A stretch of 64,000 nucleotides of DNA, taken from NCBI RefSeq assembly GCF_029203285.1, contig NZ_CP115669.1, forward strand, positions 186,001-250,000, written 5' to 3'. This DNA is from Pseudomonas sp. PSE14. Lineage in GTDB: Bacteria > Pseudomonadota > Gammaproteobacteria > Pseudomonadales > Pseudomonadaceae. The position numbers and the translations under genes were made by a program. Below are positions 1-8,827 of this stretch, piece after piece. Below the pieces are notes generated by a model. That model searched no databases. It saw only the letters and a list, made by a program, of their open reading frames with translations, and was not told the DNA's origin. How positions within the stretch are numbered: position 1 is the stretch's first letter; each line of letters begins with the position of its first letter.

Positions 1-58
1 AGGAGGAATACTGCATGGGCGCGCGATCGAATCCTTGTGGTCGGCGTGTGTCCTGAGC

Positions 59-1456
59 TTAGTTGGTGCCCGGCGGCTGCGGCCAATGCGGCACCGGGCC
101 GCGCCAGCGCTCCCAGGCCTTGCCCAGGCGCAGTACCTCGATATCGGCGAAGCGCGGGCCGACGATCTGCAAGCCTATGGGCATCCCCTCGGCGGTGAAA
201 TCGCAGTTGATCGAGAGTGCCGGCTGCTCGGACATGTTCCACGGCACGGTGAAGCCGATGTGCTCGAAGGGTCGCGCCGGGTCGTTGCTGGGCGAGGCGA
301 ACTCGGCCGGGAAGGCCGCCACCTGGTTGGTCGGCGAAAGCAGGAAGTCGACGGTGTGGAACTGCTCGGCGGCGCGCCTGCGCATCTCGAAGGTACAGTT
401 GAAGCCGCGCACCGCTTCGGCGCCGGAGACCGCCGCGCCGCCTTCGGCCCATTGGAAGATGTACGGCAGCACCTTGGCCTGGCGCTCGGCCGGGAGGTTT
501 TCCAGGTCGGCCCACAGGCGGGCGCGCCAGAACCGGTCCAGCCCTTCCAGCACCGCGCCATCGAGGATCGGCCGTACCTCGATGATCTCCGCACCGGCCT
601 CGGCGAAGCGTCGTGCGGCGGCTTCCACGGCGGCGCGCACCTCGGGCTCGGGTTGCAGGCCGCAGCCGGGGTCGAGCTGCAGGCCGATGCGCAGGCCGCG
701 CACGTCGGCGGACTGGACGTGCCAGTCGAGGTCGGCCGGCGGCAGGGCGGTGGCGTCGCGCCAGTCGGGACGGGACAGGTGCTGCATCATCAGCGCCGCA
801 TCGTCCAGGGTACGGGTCATCGGCCCGGCGCAGCGTCCGGTGTAGTAAGGATCGATGGGAATGCGCCCTAGGCTCGGCTTGAAGCCGACCAGGCCGCACC
901 AGCCGGCGGGCAGGCGCACCGATCCGCCGATGTCGGTGCCGATGTGCAACGGCCCGTAGCCCGCCGCAGCGGCGGAGGCCGCGCCGGCGCTGGAGCCGCC
1001 CGGGTTCATGCGCAGGTCCCAGGGGTTGCGCGCCAGCTTGTGGAAGCTGGAAAGCCCGGAGGAGAGCATGCCGTAGTCCGGCACCGTGGTCTTGCCCAGC
1101 AGGATGGCGCCGGCTTCGAACATCCGCGCGGCGGGCGGTGCGTCGGCGTTGGCCGGTTGCAGCAGGGTGGCGGCGCTGCCCAGGGGGATCGGGTCGCCGC
1201 GGGTGGCGATCAGTTCCTTGATGGTCACTGGCACGCCGTCCAGTTCGCCGCAGGGGGCGCAGCGTATCCAACGCGCCTCGGAGCGCCGCGCCTGTTCCAG
1301 CGCGCGCTGCGGGTCGAAGGCGTAGAGCGCGCAGAGCTGTGGCTCCCAGCGCTCGATATGGGCGATCAGGTGGTTGAGGTACTCCACCGGCGAAAGCTGG
1401 TGCGAGCGATACAGGGCGAGCAGTTCGACGGCGGACAGGTCGTGCAACGGTGGCAT
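59..1456 (-). CDS. Amidase signature family hydrolase
   Basis: This 465-residue protein has the full amidase-signature core and should hydrolyse an amide bond. Lys80 sits in GVPVTIKEL, the Gly/Ser loop NPGGSSAGAA holds the cis-Ser (155/156), and the nucleophile Ser179 lies in GTDIGGSVRLPA, so the Ser-cisSer-Lys triad is intact. No signal peptide is visible, so it is cytoplasmic. The substrate cannot be read from sequence: there are no gatB or gatC genes nearby, so it is unlikely to be the tRNA amidotransferase subunit GatA. It stands alone, transcribed away from the window interior towards the left edge. Confidence 0.9.
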   Translation of the reverse strand: MPPLHDLSAVELLALYRSHQLSPVEYLNHLIAHIERWEPQLCALYAFDPQRALEQARRSEARWIRCAPCGELDGVPVTIKELIATRGDPIPLGSAATLLQPANADAPPAARMFEAGAILLGKTTVPDYGMLSSGLSSFHKLARNPWDLRMNPGGSSAGAASAAAAGYGPLHIGTDIGGSVRLPAGWCGLVGFKPSLGRIPIDPYYTGRCAGPMTRTLDDAALMMQHLSRPDWRDATALPPADLDWHVQSADVRGLRIGLQLDPGCGLQPEPEVRAAVEAAARRFAEAGAEIIEVRPILDGAVLEGLDRFWRARLWADLENLPAERQAKVLPYIFQWAEGGAAVSGAEAVRGFNCTFEMRRRAAEQFHTVDFLLSPTNQVAAFPAEFASPSNDPARPFEHIGFTVPWNMSEQPALSINCDFTAEGMPIGLQIVGPRFADIEVLRLGKAWERWRGPVPHWPQPPGTN

Positions 1457-1557
1457 GGCGGTCTCCGGCGGGGGCGTCGTCTCACCCTAGCCGAATCCGC
1501 GCCAAGAGGGGATAGGCGCGGTGCAGACAACGCGCTCGCCCTGTCCTGAGTCAGGGT

Positions 1558-2139
1558 TCAGGCGCGCTGGCGCGACTGCTGGTCGATCAGGTACTGCAGG
1601 CGGTACAGGTGGCGGTAGCCGGCTTCCCAGGCGCCATGCCCGGATTTCACGTTGATGTGGCCGGCGGACGGCAGGATCACCGTCTCGGCGCCCCAGGTGC
1701 GGCCGAGGATCAGGGCCCGCTGCGGGCTGCAGGCTGAGTCGTTGTCCGAACCCACCAGCACGGCCGGGAAAGGCAGCGCCTCGCGGGCGATCGGCGCGAA
1801 GTTGCGCAGGGCTTCGTGGCAGGTTTCCCGCTCCACGTCCGCCGGGGCGACCAGCAGGGCACCGGAGACCTGCGCCAGGACGCGGCGATCGGCGCGGGCG
1901 GCCCAGGCGGCGACGGTGACGCAGCCCAGGCTGTGGGCGATCAGCACCACGCGACCCGGCTCGCGGCGAATCTCGCGGTCCAGTTCGGCGACCCAGTCGG
2001 CGCGCTGCGGGGTGATCCAGTCACGCTGCTGTACCCGCGCGGCATTGGGCAGGGCGCGCTGCCAGTGGCTCTGCCAATGGGCGTCCTCGGATCCGTGCCA
2101 GCCCGGCACGATCAGGTAGCGGATGCGTTCGTTGCGCAT
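1558..2139 (-). CDS. RBBP9/YdeN-family serine hydrolase
   Basis: A 193-residue alpha/beta hydrolase of the small RBBP9/YdeN family. It opens with YLIVPGWHGSEDAHWQSHW, which is typical of the family. The nucleophile elbow is AHSLG, an acidic residue follows in GSDND, and the catalytic His is in SAGHINVKSGHG. I chose the ATG at 2139 over the one eight codons upstream because GAGAGGG sits about 8 nt before it. It is cytoplasmic and monocistronic, with unknown substrate. AT-rich DNA between 2165 and 2240 is the likely promoter. Confidence 0.85.
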   Translation of the reverse strand: MRNERIRYLIVPGWHGSEDAHWQSHWQRALPNAARVQQRDWITPQRADWVAELDREIRREPGRVVLIAHSLGCVTVAAWAARADRRVLAQVSGALLVAPADVERETCHEALRNFAPIAREALPFPAVLVGSDNDSACSPQRALILGRTWGAETVILPSAGHINVKSGHGAWEAGYRHLYRLQYLIDQQSRQRA

Positions 2140-2257
2140 GGAGCGGCCCTCTCGAATCGTCATGAGAAGGCATTCTAGGGAGGGTTTTAATATTCGTTAA
2201 GGAATAAGAAATTCTTTGCTTATGCAATATTTCTGCTAAACGAATGGCTATAAGGGC

Positions 2258-2911
2258 TTATTCCTGCGCTCGGCGCAGTGGGCAGCAGCGCGCCAGGATG
2301 CCTTCCAGGTTGAGGTCGGGCATGGCGTAGTCACGCAGGGCCTTGGCGGTCTGCTCGACATAGTCGCGGGTGGTGCCGAAGTGACCCTGGGCGCTGTCCA
2401 GCACGTGCTGGAAGATGCTGTCGGGCAGGGAGCCGGCGTAAGTGGGCAGGTGGCGTTCGAGGACGAAGCCCAGGGCGCGCACGCGGGTGCCGTCGTCCAG
2501 GCGGCAGCTCAGCCACTCCGGGCGGTAGGAGGCGTAGGGCATCTCCCGTTCCCAGAGCGCGTAGAGGTTGGCGTCGAGGTTTTCTTCCGGCAGGCGGAAG
2601 GCGAAGCCGGAGCAGGAGCCGCCCCGGTCGAGACCGAGCACCAGGCCCGGCGCTTCCGGCGTGCCGCGGTGGGTGAGGGACCACAGGTAGAGACCGCGAT
2701 GGTAGCCGTGCACCCGCGCGCGGCGGGCTTCGGCCACCGGGAACTCCGGCCGCCAGATCAGCGAGCCGTAGGCGAACAGCCAGACGGGACCGGCGCCGTG
2801 TTCGCCCATGGTGATGTCGAGCGAGGCGCGCAGTTGTTGTGGTGTGAAGCGTTCCGGCACCCCCAGTGTCGGCGGATAGAACGGGCCATCCAGGGCGGGA
2901 GACGATGTCAT
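2258..2911 (-). CDS. Gamma-glutamylcyclotransferase, ChaC-like
   Basis: A 217-residue protein of the ChaC/GGCT fold. ChaC enzymes cleave glutathione to 5-oxoproline and Cys-Gly. The diagnostic substrate loop is WLFAYGSLIWRPEF (YGSL), and the candidate catalytic Glu lies in ALWEREMPYASY. The ATG at 2911 is preceded by GAGGGG at about 7 nt; the longer open frame upstream runs into repeat DNA and is unlikely to be translated. It is monocistronic. Activity on glutathione is inferred from the family, not shown. Confidence 0.85.
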   Translation of the reverse strand: MTSSPALDGPFYPPTLGVPERFTPQQLRASLDITMGEHGAGPVWLFAYGSLIWRPEFPVAEARRARVHGYHRGLYLWSLTHRGTPEAPGLVLGLDRGGSCSGFAFRLPEENLDANLYALWEREMPYASYRPEWLSCRLDDGTRVRALGFVLERHLPTYAGSLPDSIFQHVLDSAQGHFGTTRDYVEQTAKALRDYAMPDLNLEGILARCCPLRRAQE

Positions 2912-3026
2912 GCGGTACCCCTCAGGTCTCCTGACTGTCATCAACTTAGTGTAAGCGCGCGAGGCGCGGAAGGCCCTGATGGGCAAAGGGATATCGCCGG
3001 AGCGGGGATGACGACGAACGGCGGGC

Positions 3027-3153
3027 GTAGGGCGTACAACCGTTCGCGGTTGTACGCCGATACATCTCGTCTTATCGGCTGCTCCAAGGCGAACCTGGAG
3101 TGCCGTGGGGCCAAGGTCAATCGGCGTATAACGCGGAGCGTTATACGCCCTAC
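3027..3153. repeat. Compound REP-like element, copy 1 (127 bp)
   Basis: Two unlike palindromes face each other and are bounded by GTAGGGCGTA and its complement. Left: a 12-bp stem GGCGTACAACCG (3031-3042/3047-3058) with a TTCG loop. Right: a 12-bp stem GGCGTATAACGC (3123-3134/3138-3149). A near copy in opposite orientation lies at 27023-27151, sharing both stems and the CCAAGGTCAA stretch beside the right stem. It resembles a REPIN but its two ends are different REP-like sequences. It fills most of the gene-free stretch 2912-3290. Confidence 0.85.
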
Positions 3154-3179
3154 GTCTTGGTGGAGGTCGGAGCGGGAAT

Positions 3180-3223
3180 AAAAAAAGGCCGCTCACCCCT
3201 GCCTGAGTAATGGGTGAGCGACC
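3180..3223 (-). terminator. Rho-independent terminator after exbD
   Basis: Read on the minus strand, a 12-bp GC-rich stem (3212-3223 with 3187-3198, one mismatch) is followed by seven T residues (3180-3186). It lies about 70 bp past the exbD stop and fits as the end of the tonB-exbB-exbD transcript. Confidence 0.85.
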
Positions 3224-3290
3224 TTGAAGCCTGTTGCGTTGTGGAAGACCCGTTGTACACCCGCTCTATTTCAAGGGTTTTACAGCTTCC

Positions 3291-3692
3291 TCAACGCGCG
3301 GTGATCACCGCCAGTTTGGTGATTCCGGCCTTCTCGATGGAGGCCATGGCCTTGGCCACCTGGCCGTAGTTCACCCCTTCGTCCGCCTGCAACTGCACGC
3401 GCAGTTCGGCATCTTTCGCCTTGGCCGCCGCCAGATTGCTCTGCAGCAGGTCCGGCTGGATCTCGTCCTTGTTGATGAACCACTTGCCGGCGCCGTCGAT
3501 GCTCACCACCAGCGGGTCCTTCTGCTCCGGCGGGGCGACCGCCTCGGTCTTGGGCAGGTTGATCGGGATGGCGTTGGTCAGCAGCGGCGCGGTGACGATG
3601 AAGACCACCAGCAGCACCAGCATCACGTCCACCAGCGGGGTCACGTTGATCTCGGAGAGAACCTCGTCGCTGTCCTGGGTCGAGAAGGCCAT
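3291..3692 (-). CDS. exbD: Biopolymer transport protein ExbD
   Basis: A 133-residue inner-membrane protein of the TonB energising complex. The short cytoplasmic N-terminus leads into EINVTPLVDVMLVLLVVFIVTAP, the single membrane helix carrying the proton-relay Asp (VDVML) typical of ExbD/TolR. The rest is a periplasmic domain. It follows exbB after 1 bp and ends the tonB-exbB-exbD operon. With ExbB it should form the proton channel that drives TonB. Full length for the family. Confidence 0.95.
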   Translation of the reverse strand: MAFSTQDSDEVLSEINVTPLVDVMLVLLVVFIVTAPLLTNAIPINLPKTEAVAPPEQKDPLVVSIDGAGKWFINKDEIQPDLLQSNLAAAKAKDAELRVQLQADEGVNYGQVAKAMASIEKAGITKLAVITAR

Positions 3693-3693
3693 G

Positions 3694-4410
3694 TCAGCTC
3701 GCCTCCTTCACACTGGCGCCGGTGCTGGGTTTGCGCGCGGCGGTGGGCAGGGCGACGACGCGGAAGGCGCTCTTCTGCGCGAGGCTGTAGAAGTCGTGGG
3801 CGAAGTCGTCGAGGTCGGCCGCGGTGAGCTTCAGGCGACGGAGGAAGTAGTTGTAGACCAGCACCGCCGGCACGGCGACGGCGATACCCACCCCGGTGGC
3901 GATCAGTGCGCTGCCGATAGGGCCTGCGACGGTTTCCAGGCTCGCCGAGCCCGCCGCGCTGATGCCCTTGAGCGCTTCCATGATCCCCCACACGGTGCCG
4001 AACAGGCCGATGAAGGGTGAGGTGGAGCCGATCGAGGCGAGCACCGCCAGGCCCGATTCCAGGGAACGGCGCTCGCGCTGGATCTGCTGGCGCAGGGCGC
4101 GTTCGAGGCGGTCCTGGTGGTTGATCGATTGGGCAAGGTCCGGTTGGCCGTGGTCCTGCACCTGGATTGCAGCGAAACCGGCCTGGGCCACGCGGGCGCC
4201 GGCGCCGGGCTTGCCGGCGGCCTGGTCACCGGCGGATTCGAGGCTGGTGGCGCTCCAGAACTGCTTCTGGAAGCGCTTGTCCTGGGACTTCTGGCGGGTG
4301 AACTGGACGCCTTTCACCAGGGCCAGGGCCCAGGTGACGACGGAGAAGCCGACCAGCAGCCAGATGACTGCGCCTTCGACGGATTCCAGGGGGTTCAGGG
4401 GCAGACTCAT
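3694..4410 (-). CDS. exbB: Biopolymer transport protein ExbB (MotA/TolQ/ExbB channel)
   Basis: A 238-residue MotA/TolQ/ExbB proton-channel protein. An N-terminal helix near residues 12-35 is followed by a cytoplasmic region, then the conserved LASIGSTSPFIGLFGTVWGIMEAL segment, and a last hydrophobic segment (SALIATGVGIAVAVPAVLVYNYF). It is the middle gene of the operon, 1 bp from exbD and about 50 bp from tonB. Length and motifs are normal. Confidence 0.95.
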   Translation of the reverse strand: MSLPLNPLESVEGAVIWLLVGFSVVTWALALVKGVQFTRQKSQDKRFQKQFWSATSLESAGDQAAGKPGAGARVAQAGFAAIQVQDHGQPDLAQSINHQDRLERALRQQIQRERRSLESGLAVLASIGSTSPFIGLFGTVWGIMEALKGISAAGSASLETVAGPIGSALIATGVGIAVAVPAVLVYNYFLRRLKLTAADLDDFAHDFYSLAQKSAFRVVALPTAARKPSTGASVKEAS

Positions 4411-4459
4411 GGGTGTTCTCCTTCCGCGATTCTCGTGCGGCTGATCTGGGCAAATGGAA

Positions 4460-5275
4460 TCAATGCAATTTGAAATCGATGGGCACGCTGACCCAGCCGT
4501 CCTGGGCCACGTCGCCGCGCTTGGCGGGGACGAAGCTCCAGCGTTTCACCGCGCGCACCGCGGCATCGTCCAGGGCGTCGCGGCCGCTGCTCTTCTGCAC
4601 CTGGATCTCGCTCGGGCTGCCGCTGGCCAGCACATGCACACGCAGCAGCACGGTGCCTTCCCAGCCACGGCGCTGGGCCAGTGGCGGATATTCCGGCGCC
4701 GGGTTCTTCAGGTAACCGGCGCTGGCCGAGGGCGGCGTCAGCGGGGCCGGAGCCGGCGCTGGCGGAGCGGGTGGTGCCGGTTGCGGCGGCGGGGTTTCGG
4801 CCTTGGGCGGCGCGGGCTGCTCGACCGGCTTGGGCACGGGTTTGGGCTTGGCGACGGGGTTCGGCTTGGGTTTGGGGATTGGCTTGGGCGGCGGTGGTTT
4901 CACCGCGTTCTCGTCCACCACCGGGGGTGGCGGCTCCTGCACCACGGGTTCGGGGATCGGCTCGGGTGGCGGCGGTTCGACTACCGGCGGGGTGGGCGCA
5001 GTGAATTCGATGGTCATCGGCGGCACCTGCGGCGGTACCTCCGGCAGCTTCGGCGTGGGCTGCTGGCTCAGCCAGTAGATCACCGCGCCGTGCAGCGTCA
5101 GGGCGAACAGACCGAGCAGCACCGCTTCGCGGCGACCGAGGGTGCGGGCTTTCGCCGGCACATGGCGGCCCAGCTCCAGCGCGTGGCGCAACGGGCGGCC
5201 GAGATCGACCAGGTCGCCGCCGGGCACGTGGCGCAGGAAGGCATCCGGCGCGAGGGCATGCTGGGGTTGGGCCAT
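4460..5275 (-). CDS. tonB: Energy transducer TonB (first of two in the window)
   Basis: A 271-residue TonB. A cytoplasmic tail of about 48 residues precedes one membrane helix (about 50-70, VLLGLFALTLHGAVIYWL). A long Pro/Lys/Glu-rich spacer (about 75-185) and a C-terminal TonB domain (YPPLAQRRGWEGTVLLRVHV...SSGRDALDDAAVRAVKRWSFVPA) follow. I chose the ATG at 5275 because AAGGAGA lies just before it. It should carry the proton-motive force to outer-membrane receptors together with ExbB and ExbD. A second, longer TonB is at 45566. The receptor it serves is not in the window. Confidence 0.92.
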   Translation of the reverse strand: MAQPQHALAPDAFLRHVPGGDLVDLGRPLRHALELGRHVPAKARTLGRREAVLLGLFALTLHGAVIYWLSQQPTPKLPEVPPQVPPMTIEFTAPTPPVVEPPPPEPIPEPVVQEPPPPVVDENAVKPPPPKPIPKPKPNPVAKPKPVPKPVEQPAPPKAETPPPQPAPPAPPAPAPAPLTPPSASAGYLKNPAPEYPPLAQRRGWEGTVLLRVHVLASGSPSEIQVQKSSGRDALDDAAVRAVKRWSFVPAKRGDVAQDGWVSVPIDFKLH

Positions 5276-5371
5276 GAACGATCTCCTTGCAGGTCTGCGC
5301 GGCTCTGCGTCGCGCTTGAAACGGACCTGCATGATTGGCGGATCGTCTTAGCTCTTGAAGTGATTATTTTT

Positions 5372-5385
5372 GTTATTGAAATAAC
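5372..5385. promoter_or_regulatory. Palindrome upstream of tonB-exbBD (candidate metal-regulator site)
   Basis: GTTATTGAAATAAC is a perfect 14-bp inverted repeat in AT-rich DNA about 97 bp before the tonB start. Its arms resemble those of the 13-bp Zur boxes elsewhere in this window (GTTAT...ATAAC) but the spacer is one base longer, so it may not be a true Zur site. No good Fur box was found here. Confidence 0.35.
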
Positions 5386-5536
5386 TTTTTGAACTATTAG
5401 TTTTTGCTGGACCGCTACAGGCCACGCCGTGCGCGGGATTGCGGGAAGTGGCAAAAAACCGATGCCTTTGCCGCATGGAAAGTATGCGGGGAAGGCTGGT
5501 GAAAAACGGCTCAGAACTGCGTGATAGAGCCTGTCT

Positions 5537-5614
5537 GTAGGAGCGAGCTTGCTCGCGAACAGTGTTTGCCGGTCGCGCCGAGCTGGGCGGGTTCGCGAGC
5601 AAGCTCGCTCCTAC
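5537..5614. repeat. REPIN (78 bp)
   Basis: Two inverted copies of the classic Pseudomonas REP (GTAGGAGCGAGC, then TTGCTCGCGAAC) are separated by about 30 bp of unrelated sequence. A second 78-bp REPIN is at 46647-46724 and a lone half at 63871-63894. It lies in the gene-free stretch 5276-5711 between the divergently placed tonB start and the metQ end. Confidence 0.95.
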
Positions 5615-5660
5615 GAAAATCAAAAAGCCCCAAAAGCCGGAAAGCAGGGCGCCAGAAACG

Positions 5661-5688
5661 AAAAAGCCCGGTCATTGACCGGGCTTTT
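5661..5688. terminator. Terminator after metQ
   Basis: Near-perfect hairpin AAAAGCCCGGTCA / TGACCGGGCTTTT (5662-5688). On the minus strand it ends in a T-run about 25 bp past the metQ stop. Because the flanks are symmetric A and T runs it could work in both directions. Confidence 0.9.
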
Positions 5689-5711
5689 CCAGAGCCTCAG
5701 GCTCGCGGCGA

Positions 5712-6494
5712 TCAGAACGCCGGGACCACGGCACCCTTGTACTTCTCGAGGATGAACTGCTTCACCTCGGGGCTGTGCAGGGCGGCGGCCAGCTTCTGCA
5801 TGGCGGCGCTGTCCTTGTTGTCCGGGCGGGCAACCAGGATGTTCACGTAGGGCGAGTCGGAACCTTCGATGGCCAGGGCGTCCTGGGTGGGGTTCAGCTT
5901 GGCTTCCAGGGCGTAGTTGGTGTTGATCAGGGCCAGGTCGACCTGGGTCAGCACGCGCGGCAGGGTGGCCGCTTCCAGCTCACGCACCTTGATGTTCTTC
6001 GGGTTCTCGACGATGTCCTTCGGGGTGGCGGTGATGGACTTGTTGTCTTTCAGCTTGATCACACCGGCCTTGTCCAGCAGCAGCAGGGCGCGGCCGCCGT
6101 TGGTGGCGTCGTTGGGGATGACCACGGTGGCGCCGGAGGGCAGCTCGTCGAGCTTCTTGAACTTGGTGGAGTAGGCACCCAGCGGCTCGATGTGCACGCC
6201 GGTGACGGCCACCAGGTGGGTGCCCTTGGACTTGTTGAACTCATCCAGGTACGGCTGGTGCTGGAAGAAGTTGGCGTCCAGGCGCTTCTCGGCAACCTGG
6301 GTGTTGGGCTGCACGTAGTCGGTGAATTCCTTCACTTTCAGCTCAACCCCTTCCTTGGCCAGGATGGGTTTGACGAAGTTGAGGATCTCGGCGTGCGGCA
6401 CCGGGGTGGCGGCGACGGTCAGGCTGTCGGCGGCCTGGGCCAGCGGGGCGGAGAAGGCTGCGGCAGCGGCGAAAGCAGCGAGCAGTTTTTTCAT
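5712..6494 (-). CDS. metQ: Methionine ABC transporter, substrate-binding protein MetQ
   Basis: A 260-residue NlpA/MetQ-family binding protein that delivers D/L-methionine to MetI-MetN. The signal peptide MKKLLAAFAAAAAFSAPLAQA is cut before ADS. There is no lipobox Cys, so it should be soluble in the periplasm rather than a lipoprotein as in E. coli. Family features include TPVPHAEIL, DYVQPNTQVAEKRLDANFFQHQPYL and NDATNGGRALLLL. It is the last gene of metN-metI-metQ. Methionine is inferred from family and operon. Confidence 0.93.
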   Translation of the reverse strand: MKKLLAAFAAAAAFSAPLAQAADSLTVAATPVPHAEILNFVKPILAKEGVELKVKEFTDYVQPNTQVAEKRLDANFFQHQPYLDEFNKSKGTHLVAVTGVHIEPLGAYSTKFKKLDELPSGATVVIPNDATNGGRALLLLDKAGVIKLKDNKSITATPKDIVENPKNIKVRELEAATLPRVLTQVDLALINTNYALEAKLNPTQDALAIEGSDSPYVNILVARPDNKDSAAMQKLAAALHSPEVKQFILEKYKGAVVPAF

Positions 6495-6535
6495 TGTTGG
6501 CTCCTAAGAAAGCCCGCGTCCGGCGGGCCAGTCGG

Positions 6536-7201
6536 TTACTTGCGGGAGAAGTGGACCACCAGCTTGTCGCCGACGGTCTGCAGAATCTGTACGAGCACCA
6601 GCAGCATCACCACGGTGACCACCATCACGTCGGTCTGGAAGCGCTGGTAGCCGAAGCGGATGGCCAGGTCACCCAGGCCGCCCGCACCCACCACGCCGGC
6701 CATCGCGGTGTAGGACACCAGGGTGATGGCGGTGACGGTGATGGCGGCGATGATGCCCGGACGGGCCTCGGGCAGCAGGGCGTTCCAGATGATCTGGCGG
6801 GTGCTGGCGCCCATTGCCTGGGTGGCCTCGATGATGCCCTTGTCCACCTCGCGCAGCGCGGTTTCCACCAGGCGCGCGAAGAACGGCGTGGCGCCCACCA
6901 CCAGCGGCGGGATGGCGCCGGCGACGCCCAGCGAGGTGCCGGTGATCAGCACGGTGAAGGGGATCATCACGATCAGCAGGATGATGAACGGCAGCGAGCG
7001 CAATACGTTCACAACGAAGGACAGCAGGGCATACACCGCGCGGTTCTCGAACATCTGCTTGGGCCCGGTGAGGAACAGCAGCACGCCCAGCGGCAGGCCC
7101 AGAACGATGGTGAACAGCAGCGAACCGCCGAGCATCCAGAAGGTGTCGATGCTGGCCTGGAGGATCTCGGACCAGTCGATGTTTACAAAGAACTCGTTCA
7201 T
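6536..7201 (-). CDS. metI: Methionine ABC transporter permease MetI
   Basis: A 221-residue permease with about five hydrophobic segments and the EAA coupling loop [26 protein letters not shown] that contacts the ATPase. Its start overlaps the metN stop by 4 bp, so the two are translationally coupled. Length matches E. coli MetI. Confidence 0.95.
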   Translation of the reverse strand: MNEFFVNIDWSEILQASIDTFWMLGGSLLFTIVLGLPLGVLLFLTGPKQMFENRAVYALLSFVVNVLRSLPFIILLIVMIPFTVLITGTSLGVAGAIPPLVVGATPFFARLVETALREVDKGIIEATQAMGASTRQIIWNALLPEARPGIIAAITVTAITLVSYTAMAGVVGAGGLGDLAIRFGYQRFQTDVMVVTVVMLLVLVQILQTVGDKLVVHFSRK

Positions 7202-8208
7202 GCGCGCAGCACCTCGACATGGACTTCGGCGGCGTTCAGCTGCGCCATCGCGGCTTCAATATCACCGCCCACCAGGGACAGGGTGAGCTGGCCGTAGGGC
7301 TGGTCCTTGATGCGGTCGATACGCCCCGCGAGGATGCTGTAGTCCACGCCGGTCTGGCGCGCGACGGTGCCCAGCAGCGGCGCGTAGGTCGCCTCGCCGC
7401 GGAAGGTCAGACGCAGGATGCGGCCCGGCACGTGGGCGAAGTCGTCGTGCTGCTCGTCCTCGTCCACGCGCTCGGCTTCGAAGACAAAGCGGCGGGTGGT
7501 TTCGTGCTGCGGGTGCAGGAACACGTCGGCGACGTCGCCCTGTTCGACGATGGTGCCGGCGTCCATCACCGCCACCTGGTCGCAGACGCGACGGATCACG
7601 TCCATCTCGTGGGTGATCAGGACGATGGTCAGCTTCAGCTCGCGGTTGATCTCCGCCAGCAGTTGCAGGACCTGGCCGGTGGTCTGCGGGTCCAGCGCGC
7701 TGGTGGCCTCGTCGCAGAGCAGGATCTTCGGTCGGCAGGCCAGCGCACGGGCGATGCCGACACGCTGCTTCTGGCCGCCGGAGAGCTGCGCCGGGTACTT
7801 GCGGGCGTGGTCCTTGAGGCCGACGCGTTCGAGCAGTTCGTCCACCCGCGCGGTGATTTCGGCGGCGCTGTAGGTGCCGGCGAGCTTCATCGGCATGGCG
7901 ATGTTGTCGGCGACGGTCTTGGAGGCCAGCAGGTTGAAGTGCTGGAAGATCATCCCGACGCGCTGGCGGAAGCGGCGCAGGCCGTCGGCGTCCAGGGCGG
8001 TGATGTCTTCGCCGTCGATGACGATGCGCCCGCCGCTGGGCTCTTCCAGGCGGTTGATCAGGCGCAGCAGGGTGCTTTTACCGGCGCCGGAATGGCCGAT
8101 CAGGCCGAAGACCTGGCCGCCCTCGATGGTCAGGCGGGTCGGCTGCAGGGCCGGGATATCGCGTCCGGCGACGCGATAGGTCTTGTGGACGTCGTGGAAT
8201 TCGATCAC
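7198..8208 (-). CDS. metN: Methionine ABC transporter ATP-binding protein MetN
   Basis: A 336-residue ATPase with Walker [10 protein letters not shown], signature [15 protein letters not shown], Walker [13 protein letters not shown] and the switch His in THEMD. After about residue 245 comes the C2/NIL domain typical of MetN, which binds methionine and inhibits transport in E. coli. It is the first gene of metNIQ. No SAM riboswitch or MetJ box was recognised in the AT-rich leader (8290-8360). Confidence 0.96.
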   Translation of the reverse strand: MIEFHDVHKTYRVAGRDIPALQPTRLTIEGGQVFGLIGHSGAGKSTLLRLINRLEEPSGGRIVIDGEDITALDADGLRRFRQRVGMIFQHFNLLASKTVADNIAMPMKLAGTYSAAEITARVDELLERVGLKDHARKYPAQLSGGQKQRVGIARALACRPKILLCDEATSALDPQTTGQVLQLLAEINRELKLTIVLITHEMDVIRRVCDQVAVMDAGTIVEQGDVADVFLHPQHETTRRFVFEAERVDEDEQHDDFAHVPGRILRLTFRGEATYAPLLGTVARQTGVDYSILAGRIDRIKDQPYGQLTLSLVGGDIEAAMAQLNAAEVHVEVLRA

Positions 8209-8370
8209 TTAGCGAACCTTGTGGGTACGAGGAGGCGCCGCTCGCTGCCGGGGCCGTTGGATGAACAGGCGTAGGCAACGAGCGTAGGCGGTCAGCCAAA
8301 ACCGCGCATTTTAACCTGCTTTTTTATGGCTGATTAATCTTTGTTCAGATAAGCGCAGAACAAAAGAGAA

Positions 8371-8395
8371 TAAAGGGCGCCGCGAACGGGCGCCC
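8371..8395 (-). terminator. Terminator after the PA5502-like lipoprotein gene
   Basis: On the minus strand, stem GGGCGCC/GGCGCCC (8389-8395 with 8375-8381) is followed by TTTATTCTC. It lies just past the stop of the lipoprotein gene and upstream of metN. Confidence 0.7.
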
Positions 8396-8403
8396 GTGGG
8401 GGA

Positions 8404-8790
8404 TTACGGCGTGCAGTTCGGCTGGGCAGCCGGGGCAACCGGCACGGCGGGCTTCTGCAGGCCGCTGACATCGGCGGCGACGCCGGGCGCGCGGGGCATC
8501 AGTGAGCGGGCGCGGGTCAGGGCCGCGGTGGCGCCGTTGACGTCGCCGTTCTGCAGCGCCGTGCGGCTGCGCTCCAGGTAGGCGTCTGCCAGGCGCTGGC
8601 GGCGCTCGGCGAGCTGGGTGGCGGTCTCCTGCTCGGAGCCGAGCTTGAGTTGCGCGGATTCCAGACGGCCGGCGGCCAGTTCGGTTTCGAAGCCACTGCT
8701 GCTGGCCGGGTTGCTCGCAGTGCTCTGGCAGGCGGTGAGGGCCAGCGCCAGAGCCATCAGCGAGAACAGGCGGATGACGAACGACTTCAT
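8404..8790 (-). CDS. Small outer-membrane-type lipoprotein of unknown function
   Basis: A 128-residue predicted lipoprotein: type II signal peptide with lipobox LTAC (Cys21), then a Ser/Ala-rich linker and an amphipathic, TPR-like helical segment (GFETELAAGRLESAQLKLG... to RARSLMPRAPG) with a Pro-rich tail. It is conserved between znuB and metN in P. aeruginosa (PA5502, from memory) but I know of no function. It is separated from znuB by 37 bp and could be read from the zur-znuCB transcript, which would put it under zinc control; that is inference. Confidence 0.8.
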   Translation of the reverse strand: MKSFVIRLFSLMALALALTACQSTASNPASSSGFETELAAGRLESAQLKLGSEQETATQLAERRQRLADAYLERSRTALQNGDVNGATAALTRARSLMPRAPGVAADVSGLQKPAVPVAPAAQPNCTP

Positions 8791-8827
8791 GCGTCAGGGT
8801 CTCTTTTGATCAAAAAATCGCCAAATT

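Noticed and set aside
15-56. AGGAGG followed by ATG at the left edge, like a gene start
   Set aside because: The frame stops after 13 codons; it is too short to support and overlaps nothing recognisable.
8209-8370. SAM riboswitch or MetJ boxes upstream of metN
   Set aside because: No SAM aptamer fold or AGACGTCT-like repeats are seen in the leader.
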